This document shows, piece after piece, positions 5,933 through 6,297 of a DNA stretch of 6,297 nt (the stretch's first letter is position 1; the number at the start of each line of letters is the position of its first letter). The position numbers and the translations under genes were made by a program. Origin of the DNA: Candidatus Woesearchaeota archaeon (GTDB taxonomy: Archaea > Nanobdellota > Nanobdellia > SCGC-AAA011-G17 > GW2011-AR17); the NCBI GenBank assembly GCA_018302165.1, contig JAGWAA010000052.1:1-6297 (forward strand). Reading direction: 5' to 3'. The notes beneath the pieces were generated by a model that worked only from the letters and a program-made list of their open reading frames with translations, ran no database searches and was not told where the DNA came from.

Positions 5933-5955
5933 AATAAATTTATTTTTTTGCTTAA

Positions 5956-6297
5956 ATGAAAGAACAATTTCAGGAATTATATTATAAACATTATAAAAAG
6001 TTATTCTTTATTCCTTTAATCCTTGTTATTTTGGCTTTAAGTGTTTTAGTTTGGAATTATTCTACAACTGGAGATATTATGGATAAGGATGTTTCTTTGA
6101 AAGGAGGAACAACTGCAACTGTATATTCTGAAATCCCTTTTGAAAATTTAGAACAAATATTAGAAGAAAGATTTAGTGAAGATTTTATTGTTAGAGATTT
6201 GAAAGAATTTGGTTCTAATACTAAGATTGGAACTGTTATTGAAGTTAGTAATGTTGATGGTGATGATTTGAAAATAGCTTTGGAAGAAATTACTGGA
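5956..6297 (+). CDS. secF: protein-export membrane protein SecF, N-terminal part
   Basis: The first 114 residues are visible and the gene continues past the window. A short charged, Tyr/Lys-rich N-terminus is followed by one transmembrane helix (about 16-33). The hallmark DVSLKGGT (45-52) comes next, equivalent to the G-x-D-F-x-GGT strand that opens the first external domain of SecD and SecF. The start of that domain follows, alternating beta strands and a helix (FENLEQILEERF). SecF works with SecD beside the SecY translocon, using the proton or sodium gradient to help pull proteins out. The short N-terminus and immediate compact P1 domain favour SecF over SecD, and secD is expected just beyond the window. 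The ATG is chosen because it directly precedes the helix and has a TATA box 28 nt upstream. It diverges from the surface-protein gene, an export client in principle. Confidence 0.8.
   Translation, partial: MKEQFQELYYKHYKKLFFIPLILVILALSVLVWNYSTTGDIMDKDVSLKGGTTATVYSEIPFENLEQILEERFSEDFIVRDLKEFGSNTKIGTVIEVSNVDGDDLKIALEEITG

Overview
The window is AT-rich throughout and looks archaeal, most likely from a DPANN-type lineage such as Woesearchaeota or Pacearchaeota. Several start codons have a TATA-like box about 25-28 nt upstream, as expected for leaderless archaeal transcripts. The gene set also fits: a SecF start, a possible C-terminal end of a GlcNAc-1-phosphate transferase-like membrane enzyme, and a large membrane-anchored surface protein with a CGDGIC-type cysteine cluster and a small helical cytoplasmic tail. 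The lineage call is inferred from protein style. No rRNA or other marker gene is present to confirm it.

Layout, left to right. (1) The 3' end of a + strand membrane protein (2-175). (2) A complete trimeric dUTPase on + (215-661). (3) On the - strand, converging on and slightly overlapping the dUTPase, a broken remnant of a Nudix hydrolase (654-896) with an in-frame stop and no N-terminal half. (4) A complete + strand Fic-domain protein (979-1836), bracketed by four same-orientation copies of the 12-mer TGTAGTGGTTAA, two on each side. (5) A - strand pair: a 769-residue surface protein (3440-5749) followed 26 bp downstream by a 505-residue multi-pass GT-C type glycosyltransferase (1896-3413). 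(6) A divergent intergenic region (5750-5955) with several TATA-like boxes and a possible 24-codon ORF. (7) The start of secF on +, cut by the window end.

The right half is a cell-envelope neighbourhood: a Sec translocon accessory subunit, a secreted and anchored protein, and a lipid-linked-sugar glycosyltransferase that may modify surface proteins. The left half pairs nucleotide-pool sanitation (dUTPase, dead Nudix) with a probable accessory Fic gene. The most unusual structure is the repeat-bracketed Fic gene. The outer two repeats are identical over 17 bp, the inner two share 13 bp, the Fic stop codon lies inside one repeat, and recognisable Nudix homology ends at the leftmost repeat. This looks like a gene cassette that replaced the 5' half of the Nudix gene, or a locus remodelled by repeat recombination.
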